The position numbers and the translations under genes were made by a program. Of a DNA stretch of 64,000 nucleotides, positions 35,121-44,220 are shown piece by piece. Origin of the DNA: Sinomonas mesophila (GTDB lineage Bacteria; Actinomycetota; Actinomycetes; Actinomycetales; Micrococcaceae); NCBI RefSeq assembly GCF_001999765.1, contig NZ_KV908327.1:62384-126383 (forward strand). The letters are read 5' to 3'. The notes beneath the pieces were generated by a model. That model saw only the letters and a list, made by a program, of their open reading frames with translations. It did no database searches and was not told the origin of the DNA. Each line of letters begins with the position of its first letter. Positions within the stretch are counted from its first letter, which is position 1.

Positions 35121-36752
35121 ATGGCAGCCAGCCATCCCAGCAGTGGTCCGGGCAGTGCCCCGCGCGCCGGCCCGCACGCGGCCACGCCACGGACCCAGGG
35201 AACTCCGGCCCGCCCGGGCGCGTGGGCCGCGCTCACGGGGCTCGTCGCGGCCTTCGCGGGCGTCCTCGCGGGCGAGCTCGTCGCGGCCTTCGCGAGCCCC
35301 TCGCTGAGCCCGGTCACCGCTGTCGGGGGCGCCGTCGTCGACTTCGCCCCGCCTGCCGCGAAGGACTGGGCCGTCGCCGTCTTCGGCACGGGGGACAAGG
35401 CCTTCCTCGTCGCCTCCATCGGCATCCTCCTCGCCCTCCTGGGCGCCGCGGCTGGAGTGGCGGAGCTGCGCCGGCCGGGAGTCGGCGTCGCCCTCGCCGG
35501 GGCCATCGGAGCCGTCGGTCTCGCGGCCGTGGCGACGCGCGCCCTGGCGACCCCGGGAGCATGGGCCTGCGCCCTCGCCGCCGGCGCGGTCGCGATGGCC
35601 CTCGTGCGCTGGCTCGTCGGCAGGCTCCGCCGCGAGGCCCAGGCGGGCCCGCCGGCATCCGGCCCACCCGTCCGGGGCGCCCTTCCCCGGCGCGGCTTCC
35701 TGCGGGCGCTGACCGGCACGGCCGCCGCGGTCGCGCTGGGAGGCGCCGTGGCGGCGGTCGTCCGCGCCGCCGCCGTCCGTGCGACCGCGGCGCGCGACGC
35801 CCTCCGTCTCCCCGCCCCCGCGGGGCCGGCCGAGGCCGTCCCGGCCGGGGCGGACCTCGGCGTTCCCGGTGTCGCGCCGCTCGTGACGCCGAACCCGGAC
35901 TTCTACCGGATCGACACGGCGCTCGTCGTCCCCTCGGTGGAGCCCGCCGGGTGGACCCTCACGGTCACGGGGCTCGTCGAGCGGCCGCTCACGCTCACGT
36001 GGGACGAGCTGCTCGCCCAGCCCCTCGTGGCACGCCACGTGACCCTCGCGTGCGTGTCGAACCCCGTGGGCGGTGACCTCGTGGGCAACGCCCTGTGGCT
36101 CGGCTGGCCCGTGCGCGAACTCCTCGCCCGCGCGGGGCCCCTGCCCGGCGCGGACATGGTGCTCTCGCGCAGCGTCGACGGGTTCACGGCCAGCACCCCG
36201 CTCGAGGCGCTCACCGACCCGGGCCGCGACGCGCTGCTCGCCGTGGGCATGAACGGCGAGCCGCTCCCGCCCGAGCATGGCTTCCCCGCCCGCCTCGTCG
36301 TCCCGGGCCTCTATGGCTTCGTGTCCGCGACGAAGTGGGTCTCAGAGCTCAAGGTCACGACCTTCGCCGAGGACCTCGCCTACTGGAGCACGCGCGGGTG
36401 GAGCGAGCGCGGCCCGATCAAGACCGCCTCCCGCATCGACACGCCCCGGCAGGGCGCGCGCGTCGCCGCCGGCACCGTCGCCGTCGGCGGCGTCGCGTGG
36501 GCGCAGCACCGCGGCATCACGGCCGTCGAGCTCAGGGTGGACGACGGCGCGTGGCAGCCCGCGCGGCTCGGCGCCGGGATCTCGACCGACACGTGGTACC
36601 AATGGGCCTCGGAGGTCAAGCTCGATCCGGGAACCCATCGGATCACGGTCCGGGCCGCCGACGAGACGGGGGCCTTCCAGACCGACCGGACGGCCCCGCC
36701 CGCGCCCGACGGCGCGACAGGGCATCACACGATCACGATCGAGGCCACATGA
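35121..36752 (+). CDS. Membrane-anchored sulfite-oxidase-family molybdopterin oxidoreductase
   Basis: 543 residues. Four hydrophobic helices (about 33-56, 93-112, 118-140, 145-165) precede RRGFLRAL, a twin-arginine-like motif with another hydrophobic stretch (about 190-217). The catalytic domain (about 255-450) has the sulfite-oxidase-family molybdenum-ligand cysteine in [10 protein letters not shown], and a Mo-co dimerisation domain follows ([20 protein letters not shown]). It resembles a YedY/MsrP-type or actinobacterial sulfite oxidase fused to a membrane anchor. The reductant and substrate are unknown. The stop overlaps moeA as ATGA. Confidence 0.9.
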   Translation: MAASHPSSGPGSAPRAGPHAATPRTQGTPARPGAWAALTGLVAAFAGVLAGELVAAFASPSLSPVTAVGGAVVDFAPPAAKDWAVAVFGTGDKAFLVASIGILLALLGAAAGVAELRRPGVGVALAGAIGAVGLAAVATRALATPGAWACALAAGAVAMALVRWLVGRLRREAQAGPPASGPPVRGALPRRGFLRALTGTAAAVALGGAVAAVVRAAAVRATAARDALRLPAPAGPAEAVPAGADLGVPGVAPLVTPNPDFYRIDTALVVPSVEPAGWTLTVTGLVERPLTLTWDELLAQPLVARHVTLACVSNPVGGDLVGNALWLGWPVRELLARAGPLPGADMVLSRSVDGFTASTPLEALTDPGRDALLAVGMNGEPLPPEHGFPARLVVPGLYGFVSATKWVSELKVTTFAEDLAYWSTRGWSERGPIKTASRIDTPRQGARVAAGTVAVGGVAWAQHRGITAVELRVDDGAWQPARLGAGISTDTWYQWASEVKLDPGTHRITVRAADETGAFQTDRTAPPAPDGATGHHTITIEAT

Positions 36753-38023
36753 GTCCACAGCCCCACCGGGGAGAGCACCGCCGGGAGCACCGCGGCGCCC
36801 ATGCGCACCGGAGCGTCCAGGAGCACCGGGCCCGGATCGCCCACCTGCTCGGGCCGCTCGCGCAGCGTGCGCCCGAGCAGTGGCCGCTGCACGAGGCCCT
36901 CGGCGCCGCGCTCGGCGAGGACCTCGCCGCGCCCGTGAGCCTGCCGCCGTTCGACAACTCCCAGATGGACGGCTTCGCCGTGCGTTCGGCGGACTTCGGG
37001 GGCGCCGCCGACGGCGAGCGTCGCTTCACGGTCGCAGCCCCGATCGCCGCGGGGGCCGTTCCGGCGCCGCTCGGCGCGGGCCTGGCCGCCCCGATCATGA
37101 CCGGGGCGATGCTGCCCGAGGGGGCCGACGCCGTCGTGCCCGTCGAGCGGGCCGTGCCCTCCCGCTTCCCGGAGGAGGGCGGGACGGTCGCCCTCCCGCA
37201 CGTGTCCCCGGGGGCCTTCGTGCGGCGCGCCGGGAGCGACGTGTCCGCGGGCGCGATCGTGCTCCCCGCCGGCACCCGCATGGGCCCGGCCCAGATCGGG
37301 CTCGCCGCGGGCCTCGGGCTCTCCCGGGTCCCCGTCCGCGTGCCCCTGCGCGTCGCGATCGTCAGCACGGGGGCGGAGCTCGCCCCGCCCGGCGGGCGGC
37401 TCGAACCGGGCCAGATCCACGACGCGAACGGGCCGCTGCTCTGGGCCGCCCTGGCCGAGGCGGGGATGCAGGCGAGCTCGGCCGTCGTGCGCAGCGACGA
37501 CCCGGCCGAGCTCCTGGCCGAGCTCACGGACCTTGCCGAGGCGGAGGCCGGCAGGCGCCCCGATGTGGTCATCACGACCGGCGGCGTCTCTCAGGGCGCC
37601 TTCGAGGCGACCAAGCTCGCGCTCGCGGGGCACGACGTCGAGTTCTCCCACCTCGCGATGCAGCCCGGCGGGCCGCAGGGCCTCGGGACGTTCCGTGGCC
37701 TTCCGGTCATCGCCTTCCCGGGCAACCCCGTGAGCTGCTGGATCTCGTGGGAGGTGCTCGTCCGGCCGGTCCTCGCCGAGCTCTTCGGCGCGCCCCAGGC
37801 CCGGCGCCGCCTCCGGGTGCCGCTCGCCGGGCCGCTCGAGTCCCCGGCCGGGAAGCTCCAGGTGCGGCGGGCGCGGCTGCGCCCGGACGCGACGGCCGAG
37901 CTCGTCGGCGGGCCGGGCTCGCACCTGCTCGGCGCGCTCGCGGCCTCGGACGCCCTCGTCATGGTCCCCGAGGATGTCACGGAGCTGCCCGCCGGGGCCG
38001 ACGTGGAAGTATGGCTGACGTGA
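36749..38023 (+). CDS. moeA: Molybdopterin molybdenumtransferase
   Basis: 424-residue MoeA, which inserts molybdate into adenylylated molybdopterin. The MPT-binding [15 protein letters not shown] block, the [16 protein letters not shown] loop and the [12 protein letters not shown] region are all conserved. The first ~25 residues are His/Arg-rich. The ATG overlaps the oxidoreductase stop, so the host enzyme and its cofactor gene are translationally linked. It ends overlapping moaC. Confidence 0.95.
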   Translation: MSPQPHRGEHRREHRGAHAHRSVQEHRARIAHLLGPLAQRAPEQWPLHEALGAALGEDLAAPVSLPPFDNSQMDGFAVRSADFGGAADGERRFTVAAPIAAGAVPAPLGAGLAAPIMTGAMLPEGADAVVPVERAVPSRFPEEGGTVALPHVSPGAFVRRAGSDVSAGAIVLPAGTRMGPAQIGLAAGLGLSRVPVRVPLRVAIVSTGAELAPPGGRLEPGQIHDANGPLLWAALAEAGMQASSAVVRSDDPAELLAELTDLAEAEAGRRPDVVITTGGVSQGAFEATKLALAGHDVEFSHLAMQPGGPQGLGTFRGLPVIAFPGNPVSCWISWEVLVRPVLAELFGAPQARRRLRVPLAGPLESPAGKLQVRRARLRPDATAELVGGPGSHLLGALAASDALVMVPEDVTELPAGADVEVWLT

Positions 38024-38574
38024 ACGACCCCGTTACCCCCGCCCCCGCGGATGCCACCCCGGCGGACAGCGCCCCCCGCCTCACCCACGTGCGCGCCGAC
38101 GGCAGCGCCCACATGGTCGACGTCGCGGACAAGGCCGTGACCAGCCGCGAGGCGACCGCGCAGGCCGTCCTCGCGACGCGGCCCGACGTCGTCGCGCTCC
38201 TTTCAGAGGGCGGCCTGCCCAAGGGCGACGCGCTCGCCGTCGCCCGCGTCGCCGGGATCATGGCGGCCAAGAGGACGCCGGACCTCATCCCGCTGTGCCA
38301 CCCGCTGCCGATCTCCAAGGTGACCGTCGACTTCGAACTCGCCGAGGACGCGGTGCGCGTGCTCGCCACGGTCAAGACGCGCGGCGTGACGGGGGTCGAG
38401 ATGGAGGCCCTCACGGCCGCGAGCGTCGCGGCGCTCGGCGTCTACGACATGGTCAAGGCCGTCGACCGGCACGCCGTCATCACGGACATCAAGGTGCTGG
38501 CCAAGAGCGGCGGGAAGAGCGGGGACTGGAGGCTCGAAGGGCCAGGGCGCAGCGGGCAGGGGGAGGGACAGTGA
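38011..38574 (+). CDS. moaC: Cyclic pyranopterin monophosphate synthase
   Basis: 187-residue MoaC, the second step of molybdopterin synthesis. The signature is present as [16 protein letters not shown] near the N-terminus, [20 protein letters not shown] in the centre and [20 protein letters not shown] in the C-terminal half. The ATG at 38011 overlaps moeA by 13 bases; a GTG three codons later (38020) giving a GTGA overlap is an alternative. Active-site Lys residues in the C-terminal part look intact. Confidence 0.96.
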   Translation: MADVNDPVTPAPADATPADSAPRLTHVRADGSAHMVDVADKAVTSREATAQAVLATRPDVVALLSEGGLPKGDALAVARVAGIMAAKRTPDLIPLCHPLPISKVTVDFELAEDAVRVLATVKTRGVTGVEMEALTAASVAALGVYDMVKAVDRHAVITDIKVLAKSGGKSGDWRLEGPGRSGQGEGQ

Positions 38575-39140
38575 ACGAGCACGAGAACGCCGGCCACCAG
38601 CACGCCGGCCACCAGCACAGTGGCCACGAGCACGGTGGCCACGAGCACGCCCGGGACGCCGGGGAAGGCCGGCGCGCCGGGATCGTCATCGCCTCGACCC
38701 GGGCCGCGACCGGCGTGTACGAGGACCAGACAGGGCCGGTCATCGCCGACTGGCTCGCCGAGCACGGCTTCGAGATCATCCCCACGGCCGTCGTGCCGGA
38801 CGGGCCGTCGGTCGGTGCGGCCCTCCGCGCCCTCCTGGCGATGGGCCCCGCGGTGATTATCACGAGCGGCGGGACGGGCCTGAGCCCGGACGACACGACG
38901 CCCGAGGAGACCCTGCCGCTCCTGGACCGCGAGGTCCCCGGCGTCATCGAAGCCATCCGCCGCGTGGGCAGCCACAAGGCGCGCACCTCGGTCCTGACGC
39001 GCGGCCACGCCGGCGCGGCGGGACGGACGTTCATCGTGAACCTCCCCGGCTCGCCCGCTGGCGTCATGGACGGCCTCGGGGTCCTCGACCCGATCCTCGG
39101 GCACGTCTGCGACCAACTGGAGGGAACCCATGGCCACTGA
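38571..39140 (+). CDS. mog: Molybdopterin adenylyltransferase MogA/MoaB-type with His-rich N-terminus
   Basis: 189 residues. The core (about 35-189) has [20 protein letters not shown], the [19 protein letters not shown] active-site loop and [16 protein letters not shown], diagnostic of MogA/MoaB enzymes that adenylylate molybdopterin before metal insertion. Unusual is residues 4-26: nine histidines in G-H-(Q/E)-H units of five residues, encoded by imperfect 15-base tandem repeats. This could bind divalent metal ions; it is not part of the family core. The GTG overlaps the moaC stop as GTGA. Confidence 0.92.
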   Translation: MNEHENAGHQHAGHQHSGHEHGGHEHARDAGEGRRAGIVIASTRAATGVYEDQTGPVIADWLAEHGFEIIPTAVVPDGPSVGAALRALLAMGPAVIITSGGTGLSPDDTTPEETLPLLDREVPGVIEAIRRVGSHKARTSVLTRGHAGAAGRTFIVNLPGSPAGVMDGLGVLDPILGHVCDQLEGTHGH

Positions 39141-39681
39141 ACCAAACACCAGCGGCGCAGAGGGCACTGCGCCCCTCGGGGGCACCGGGCCGGCCGAGGG
39201 CGTCGGGCCTGACGGCACCGCGCCCGACGCCGCTGTCGTCATCGTCCGCGCCGACGTGACGCTCGAGCCGCTCGACGAACGCGCCGCCCGGGCGGCCGTC
39301 GACGCGCCCGACGCCGGCGCCGTCGTCCTCTTCTCCGGCGTGGTCCGCGACCACGACGAGGGCCGCGGCGTCGACCGCCTCTCCTACACCGCGCACCCGA
39401 GCGCCGGGGCGACCCTGCGCGGCGTCGTCGACGCCGTCATCGGCGAGCACCGCGCCGCGTTCGGCGACTCCGAGCGGGCCATGCGCGTGTGGATCGCCCA
39501 CCGGATCGGGGAGCTCAAGGTGGGCGACGCCGCGTTCGTCTGCGCCGTCTCCTCCGCCCATCGCGGCGAGGCCTTCCGGCTCTGCTCGGACCTGGTCGAC
39601 CGGGTCAAGGCCGAGGTGCCGATCTGGAAGGAGCAGTTCTTCGACGACGGCGGCTCCGAGTGGGTGGCAGCGCTCGGCTGA
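39130..39681 (+). CDS. moaE: Molybdopterin synthase catalytic subunit
   Basis: 183-residue MoaE, which with MoaD converts precursor Z to molybdopterin. GAVVLFSGVVRDHDEGRGV, RVWIAHRIGELKVGDAAFV and RVKAEVPIWKEQFFDDG carry the conserved Arg and Lys active-site residues. About 35 extra Ala/Gly-rich residues precede the core. The gene overlaps mog by 11 bases with GGAGGG as ribosome site. It is the last gene of the moeA-moaC-mog-moaE operon. Confidence 0.95.
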   Translation: MATEPNTSGAEGTAPLGGTGPAEGVGPDGTAPDAAVVIVRADVTLEPLDERAARAAVDAPDAGAVVLFSGVVRDHDEGRGVDRLSYTAHPSAGATLRGVVDAVIGEHRAAFGDSERAMRVWIAHRIGELKVGDAAFVCAVSSAHRGEAFRLCSDLVDRVKAEVPIWKEQFFDDGGSEWVAALG

Positions 39682-39684
39682 GGG

Positions 39685-39718
39685 CCGGCCCTCGGGCCGG
39701 GTCGCGGTGCAGCCGCGA
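39685..39718 (+). terminator. Two short hairpins after moaE
   Basis: CCGGCCC (39685-39691) with GGGCCGG (39694-39700), then TCGCGG (39702-39707) with CCGCGA (39713-39718) and TTCTG. A modest terminator candidate before the dapB promoter. Confidence 0.4.
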
Positions 39719-39743
39719 TTCTGCTCGGATCCAGCGCCGCCGG

Positions 39744-39749
39744 TAGGCT
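39744..39749 (+). promoter_or_regulatory. -10 box of leaderless promoter for dapB
   Basis: TAGGCT ends 7 bases before the ATG at 39757. Confidence 0.55.
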
Positions 39750-39756
39750 GGGGCGC

Positions 39757-40515
39757 ATGGCAGAACGACTTCCGGTGGCAGTGCTGGGCGCGAACGGGCG
39801 CATGGGATCCGAGGCCGTCAAGGCCGTCACAGCGGCGCCGGACATGGAGCTTGTCGCGGCGCTCGGCCGCGGCGATTCCCTCCAGACGGTGCTCGAGGCC
39901 GGGGCCCGTGCCGTCGTCGACCTCACCGTCCCCGACTCGACCGAGGCGAACGTCCGTTTCGCCGTCGAGAACGGCCTGCACGCCGTGGTCGGCACGACCG
40001 GCTGGACCGCCGAGCGGCTCGCGGCCCTCGAGGCCCTCCTCGCCGAGCGCACCGGCACGGGCGTGCTCATCGCCCCCAACTTCGCGCTCGGGGCCGTGCT
40101 CGCCTCGGCCTTCGCCGCGAAGGCGTCGCAGTACTTCGAGTCGGTCGAGATCGTGGAGCTTCACCACCCCCAGAAGGTCGACGCCCCCTCCGGCACCGCT
40201 GTGCGCACCGCCCAGCTCATCGGCGCCGCCCGCGCCGCGGCCGGCGTCGCGCCCTCGCCCGACGCGACCGAGACCCAGCTCGACGGCGCCCGCGGCGCCG
40301 TCGTCGACGGCGTGCACGTGCACGCGGTGCGGCTGCGGGGCCTCGTCGCGCACCAGGAGGTGCTGCTCGGCGGCCCCGGCGAGCAGCTGACCATCCGCCA
40401 CGACTCGTTCGACCGCGCCTCCTTCATGCCCGGCATCCTCCTTGGCCTGCGCAAGGTCGCCGACCACCCCGGCCTCACGGTGGGCCTCGACGGCTATCTG
40501 GACCTGGGCCTGTGA
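39757..40515 (+). CDS. dapB: 4-hydroxy-tetrahydrodipicolinate reductase
   Basis: 252-residue NAD(P)H-dependent reductase of the lysine/diaminopimelate pathway. The nucleotide-binding motif GANGRMG lies at residues 11-17; EIVELHHPQKVDAPSGTA holds the catalytic His pair and Lys. Length is normal for actinobacteria. dapA lies 2.8 kb downstream and dapF at 57.6 kb. Its stop overlaps the next gene as GTGA. Confidence 0.96.
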   Translation: MAERLPVAVLGANGRMGSEAVKAVTAAPDMELVAALGRGDSLQTVLEAGARAVVDLTVPDSTEANVRFAVENGLHAVVGTTGWTAERLAALEALLAERTGTGVLIAPNFALGAVLASAFAAKASQYFESVEIVELHHPQKVDAPSGTAVRTAQLIGAARAAAGVAPSPDATETQLDGARGAVVDGVHVHAVRLRGLVAHQEVLLGGPGEQLTIRHDSFDRASFMPGILLGLRKVADHPGLTVGLDGYLDLGL

Positions 40516-40979
40516 GCCCCGTCGGCTGGCTCAAGGCCAACCGCACCAAGATCTGGGTCGGCCTCGTGGCCGCCCTGCTCGTCTTCTACCTCGTCGTCAC
40601 GTTCGACCGGGCGCGGCTGCTGCTCTCTGACCCCGAGCCGGTCGCCAAGTCCATCGGCGCCGCCTACCTGCTCCTGCCAGTCGTCGGCGGGTGGGCGCTC
40701 GTGCGCGAGCTCATGTTCGGCGCGCGGCTCGAGCGGCTCGGGCGCCAGCTCGGCGAGGAGGGCGGGCTCCCAGAGGACACCCTGCCCCGGACCCCGGGCG
40801 GGCGGATCGTGCGGGAGGCCGCCGACGCCGAGTTCGGCAGGTACCGCGCCGAGGCCGAGGCCGCCCCCGACGACTGGCGCGCGTGGTACCGGCTCGGTCT
40901 GGCCTACGACGCGGCAGGGGACCGGAAGCAGGCACGCGGAGCCATGCGGCGTGCCATCGGGCTCCACCGAGGGCAGTAG
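40512..40979 (+). CDS. Membrane protein with TPR-like C-terminus
   Basis: 155 residues. Two hydrophobic helices (about 13-31 and 48-65) are followed by a soluble, charged tail whose last ~35 residues (DDWRAWYRLGLAYDAAGDRK, QARGAMRRAIGL) have the spacing of one tetratricopeptide repeat. It is translationally coupled to dapB. Homologues next to dapB in this group are annotated hypothetical. No function is claimed. Confidence 0.82.
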   Translation: MSPVGWLKANRTKIWVGLVAALLVFYLVVTFDRARLLLSDPEPVAKSIGAAYLLLPVVGGWALVRELMFGARLERLGRQLGEEGGLPEDTLPRTPGGRIVREAADAEFGRYRAEAEAAPDDWRAWYRLGLAYDAAGDRKQARGAMRRAIGLHRGQ

Positions 40980-41045
40980 TCCCGGCGGGGCCGGCGCGAA
41001 TCCAACGGCCATGTCGTGGAGGAAGTCCAGAGGGCTTGCCGTCCG

Positions 41046-41062
41046 GGCCCGAATGTCGGGCC
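41046..41062. terminator. Hairpin between convergent genes
   Basis: GGCCCGA (41046-41052) and TCGGGCC (41056-41062) with a 3-base loop, in the 98-base gap between two convergent genes. No U-tract. Confidence 0.35.
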
Positions 41063-41077
41063 GCGGATGGCTCCGGC

Positions 41078-42340
41078 TCAGCCGGGCTGCCCCGAGGACG
41101 CCCCCGGTCGGGCCGGTCCCCGCGCCGCCGACCTCAGCGCGCCGAGCCGGACCGCGCCGTGGGCGAGCGCCTCGAGCGGGCCTCGCCAGCCGTTCGCCCG
41201 GACGAACAGCCCGATCGCGAGCGCCGCGACAAGATGCACCGTGAGCAGCATCTCGGGCGTGAGCCCGGGCGTGCCGCCGCCGTGGCTCCAGTCGAGGGCC
41301 CACACGTGCGCGGTATACAGCGTCAGGGTCATCGCCCCCGCGCCCGCAAGCGGCGCGAGCAGGCCCGTGCGGGCGATGAACCGTACGCGCGCGACGAGCA
41401 GGCACGCGCCGATCACCGCCGCGGATGTCCCCGACGAGTGGATGAGGTCCAGCGGGGTCCCCGAGTGCGGGGCCGCCGTCGCGAGCCACCACACCGTCCC
41501 GACCTGGTCGACGCCGGTGAGGTTCGCCTCGAGCATGGCCCGCAGCGGCCAGATGCGTGCCTGCTCGGTGGCCAGGAGCGCGTTGATGCCCCCGAGCGGG
41601 ACGAGCAGCGCCCACGCCGCGGCCTTGGCCGCGGCGGCGGCCGCCGCGCCGCCGACGAGGAGCCAGACCTGGGTCGCCGCGCGGGCCAGCTGGGCCCGGC
41701 CGATCCACAGGCCCACGAGCAGGTAGCCGAACCACGCCAGGACCGGGTAGAACCCCGTCACGGCCAGGTCGGCGAGGAGGGTCAGGGGCGTGAGGAGGTC
41801 CTCCCACACGGGATTGTGGCCCAGCCGCAGGGGCGGCTGGGCCCCGAGCAGGGCGGGGCGCAGCAGGAACACCACGATGGGGGAGAGCAGGAGCCAGGCG
41901 ACCGCGAGCAGGCCCAGGGCCTTGCGGCCGAGCCCCACCACGGCGAGGGCGCAGAGGAAGAGCGCCGCGTAGTGGACGAGGATGACGGCGACGTTGACCT
42001 CGACGAGGCCGAGGGTCAGGCCGACGGCGGCGATCACCGCGGCGCGCAGGCCCAGGCCGAGCCGGTTGCGGGCGGCGGGGACGCGCCCGAGGGTGAGCGA
42101 GACACCGGCGAGGACCGCGAACAGGGCCGCGGCGCGCCCCGAGAAGACGGTGCCGACCCACGTCGCGGACCATTCGCCCGTGCCGCTGGCGCGCTCGAGG
42201 ATCGGCATGACGTGCGTGGCCATCATGGCCAGCAGGGCGGCGCCGCGGGCGAGGTCGACGCCCTCGAGCCGGCCGCCATGCCTGCCCGGCGCGCCCGCGC
42301 CAGCCCGTCTCCGTGTCCCCTGCACGCCCATGGGCCACAT
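41078..42340 (-). CDS. Heparan-alpha-glucosaminide N-acetyltransferase-like membrane protein
   Basis: 420 residues with about ten membrane helices. The N-terminal RLEGVDLARGAALLAMMATH, with Arg-Gly-(Ala/Ile)-Ala and a His in the first helix, and the later LTLYTAHVWALDW helix are typical of the DUF1624/DUF418 and HGSNAT-like acyltransferase group. Such proteins are thought to acylate extracytoplasmic sugars or peptides; the acceptor is unknown. The start may be ATG 42340 or 42331. Monocistronic and convergent with the dapB unit. Confidence 0.78.
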   Translation of the reverse strand: MWPMGVQGTRRRAGAGAPGRHGGRLEGVDLARGAALLAMMATHVMPILERASGTGEWSATWVGTVFSGRAAALFAVLAGVSLTLGRVPAARNRLGLGLRAAVIAAVGLTLGLVEVNVAVILVHYAALFLCALAVVGLGRKALGLLAVAWLLLSPIVVFLLRPALLGAQPPLRLGHNPVWEDLLTPLTLLADLAVTGFYPVLAWFGYLLVGLWIGRAQLARAATQVWLLVGGAAAAAAAKAAAWALLVPLGGINALLATEQARIWPLRAMLEANLTGVDQVGTVWWLATAAPHSGTPLDLIHSSGTSAAVIGACLLVARVRFIARTGLLAPLAGAGAMTLTLYTAHVWALDWSHGGGTPGLTPEMLLTVHLVAALAIGLFVRANGWRGPLEALAHGAVRLGALRSAARGPARPGASSGQPG

Positions 42341-42434
42341 GCTCTCATGCCGGGCTGGGGGAGGGCTGGGCGGTTCCGACCCGCCCCTGGCGCGGGCGCC
42401 CGGCCCGAGCGCCCGGCCCGGCCGTCCCGTGTCC

Positions 42435-42440
42435 TAGGAT
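42435..42440 (+). promoter_or_regulatory. -10 box of leaderless promoter for the nitrilase-family gene
   Basis: TAGGAT ends 7 bases before the ATG at 42448; an in-frame ATG at 42439 overlaps the box and is therefore unlikely to be used. Confidence 0.5.
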
Positions 42441-42447
42441 GGGCCGT

Positions 42448-43203
42448 ATGTCCGCCGAGCTGACCGTGGCCGCAGTGCAGTCCGTCCCCCGTCCCGGAGG
42501 GATCGCCGCGAACATCACGGAGCATGTGCATCTGCTCGAGGACGCCCACGGGCACGGGACCCGGCTCGCGGTCTTCCCCGAGCTCTCGCTGACCGGCTAC
42601 GACCTCGGCCTCCTGGCGGACGAGTCGAACTGGCTCACGAGCCCCTCCGCCCAGCTGGCGGACCTCCAGGCGGCGTGCGAGGGGATGGGGATCATCGCCG
42701 TCGTCGGCGCCGCCGTGCGGGAGCCCGACGGGACGCCGCGCCTCGCCTCCGTCATGGTCCGCCCCGGCACGGCACCGCTCATCGCGGGGAAGATGCACCT
42801 CCACGGCCCCGAGCTCGAGCTGTTCGAGCCGGCCGAGCAGGCGACCCTGGTCGACGTCGACGGCTGGAACGTGGCCCTCGCGGTGTGCTTCGACGTCGCC
42901 CAGCCGAGCCACGCGGCCGAGGCGGCCGCCGCGGGTGCCGACCTGTACGCCGCCTCCGCGGTCTACGTGCGCGGCGAGGAGCGCCGCCTCGACCTGCACT
43001 TCGGCGCGCGGGCCATGGACAGTCGCTTCTTCGCCGTCCTCGCCAACGCCGGGGGCGAGAGCACCCTGGGCCCCTCGTGCGGCAACAGCGGCCTCTGGGG
43101 GCCGGACGGCCACCGCATCGCGCACGCGTCGGGGAGCGGCTCGGAGGTGGTTGCGGCGCTCCTGTTCCGCTCGTCGCTCGAACGCTGGCGGCGCGGGGTG
43201 TGA
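42448..43203 (+). CDS. Carbon-nitrogen hydrolase (nitrilase superfamily)
   Basis: 251-residue amidase-like enzyme. The catalytic triad is visible as Glu in FPELSLTGYDLG, Lys in GKMHLHG and Cys in LAVCFDVA. It hydrolyses a C-N bond in an amide or carbamoyl substrate that cannot be named from sequence. Family members of this length act alone. Located between a membrane acyltransferase and dapA without operon linkage to either. Confidence 0.9.
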   Translation: MSAELTVAAVQSVPRPGGIAANITEHVHLLEDAHGHGTRLAVFPELSLTGYDLGLLADESNWLTSPSAQLADLQAACEGMGIIAVVGAAVREPDGTPRLASVMVRPGTAPLIAGKMHLHGPELELFEPAEQATLVDVDGWNVALAVCFDVAQPSHAAEAAAAGADLYAASAVYVRGEERRLDLHFGARAMDSRFFAVLANAGGESTLGPSCGNSGLWGPDGHRIAHASGSGSEVVAALLFRSSLERWRRGV

Positions 43204-43286
43204 CCTCGCCCACCCGGGCTGGCCCGGGCCCGCCCACGGGCCGGGCGGAGGCCCTGCGCCGTTGCCCAAAGCGTGCGGCGACAGGG

Positions 43287-43292
43287 TAACGT
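43287..43292 (+). promoter_or_regulatory. -10 box of leaderless promoter for dapA
   Basis: TAACGT ends 7 bases before the ATG at 43300, which supports this start over the in-frame ATG at 43273. Confidence 0.5.
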
Positions 43293-43299
43293 ACTTGGC

Positions 43300-44208
43300 A
43301 TGGCTGACTCCGATATCCGCACGCGCACTTTCGGCACTCTCCTGACCGCGATGGTCACCCCGTTCACGAAGGACGGCGAGGTCGACTATGACGCGGCGGG
43401 CAAGCTGGCGGCGAAGCTGGTGGACGAGGGATGCGACGGCCTCGTGGTCACGGGCACCACGGGCGAGACCTCCACCCTCACCGACGAGGAGAACCTCGGC
43501 ATGTTCACGGCGGTCCTCGAGGCAGTCGGCGGCCGGGCCAAGGTCATCGCCGGAACCGGCACGAACGACACGCGCCACTCGATCAGCCTCTCCCGCCGCG
43601 CCGCGGAGCTCGGCGTCGACGGGCTCCTCATCGTCACCCCGTACTACAACAAGCCCAGCCAGGCCGGCGTCCAGGCCCACTTCGAGGCCGTCGCCTCGGC
43701 GACCGACCTCCCGGTCATGCTCTACGACATCCCCGGCCGCTCCGGAATCCCGATCGCGACCGAGACCATGCTCCGCCTCGCCGAGCACCCGAACATCCTC
43801 GGCCTCAAGGACGCCAAGGCGGACTTCGGCGCCGTCACGCAGGTCCTCGCCAAGACGGACCTCGCCGTGTACTCGGGCGACGACGGGCTCACGCTGCCGT
43901 GGATGGCCGCGGGCGCGCTCGGCGTCGTCTCCGTCACGGCCCACGTTGCCACGGCGCAGTTCCGCCAGCTCGTCGACGCGTGCCTCGCGGGCGACTTCGC
44001 GACGGCGCGCAAGATCCACTTCGAGCTTGATCCGGTCATCCGCGGTGTCATGACCCGCGTGCAGGGCGCCGTGGCGTCCAAGCAGATCCTCACATGGCAG
44101 GGAGTCCTGCCCAACTCCGTGGTCCGGCTGCCCCTCGTGGAGCCCGGCGAGGCGGAGCTCGCCCTCATCCGAGCCGATCTGGCTGAAGCCGGAATGGACT
44201 TCGCCTAG
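43300..44208 (+). CDS. dapA: 4-hydroxy-tetrahydrodipicolinate synthase
   Basis: 302-residue class I aldolase condensing pyruvate with aspartate semialdehyde. The GTTGETSTL motif, the VTPYYNKPSQAG tyrosine region and the Schiff-base lysine in GLKDAKADF are intact. It is followed 12 bases later by rnj, the same dapA-rnj order seen in mycobacteria and other actinobacteria, so the two are probably co-transcribed. Confidence 0.97.
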   Translation: MADSDIRTRTFGTLLTAMVTPFTKDGEVDYDAAGKLAAKLVDEGCDGLVVTGTTGETSTLTDEENLGMFTAVLEAVGGRAKVIAGTGTNDTRHSISLSRRAAELGVDGLLIVTPYYNKPSQAGVQAHFEAVASATDLPVMLYDIPGRSGIPIATETMLRLAEHPNILGLKDAKADFGAVTQVLAKTDLAVYSGDDGLTLPWMAAGALGVVSVTAHVATAQFRQLVDACLAGDFATARKIHFELDPVIRGVMTRVQGAVASKQILTWQGVLPNSVVRLPLVEPGEAELALIRADLAEAGMDFA

Positions 44209-44220
44209 GAAGTAGTAGCA

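Noticed and set aside
38595-38651. Short tandem repeats considered as a CRISPR-like array
   Set aside because: Repeats are in frame, 15 bases, with no spacers; they encode the His-rich arm of mog.
40951-41244. 97-codon open frame in the gap after dapB's partner gene
   Set aside because: Mostly antisense to the membrane acyltransferase, with Arg/Pro-rich composition and no motif.
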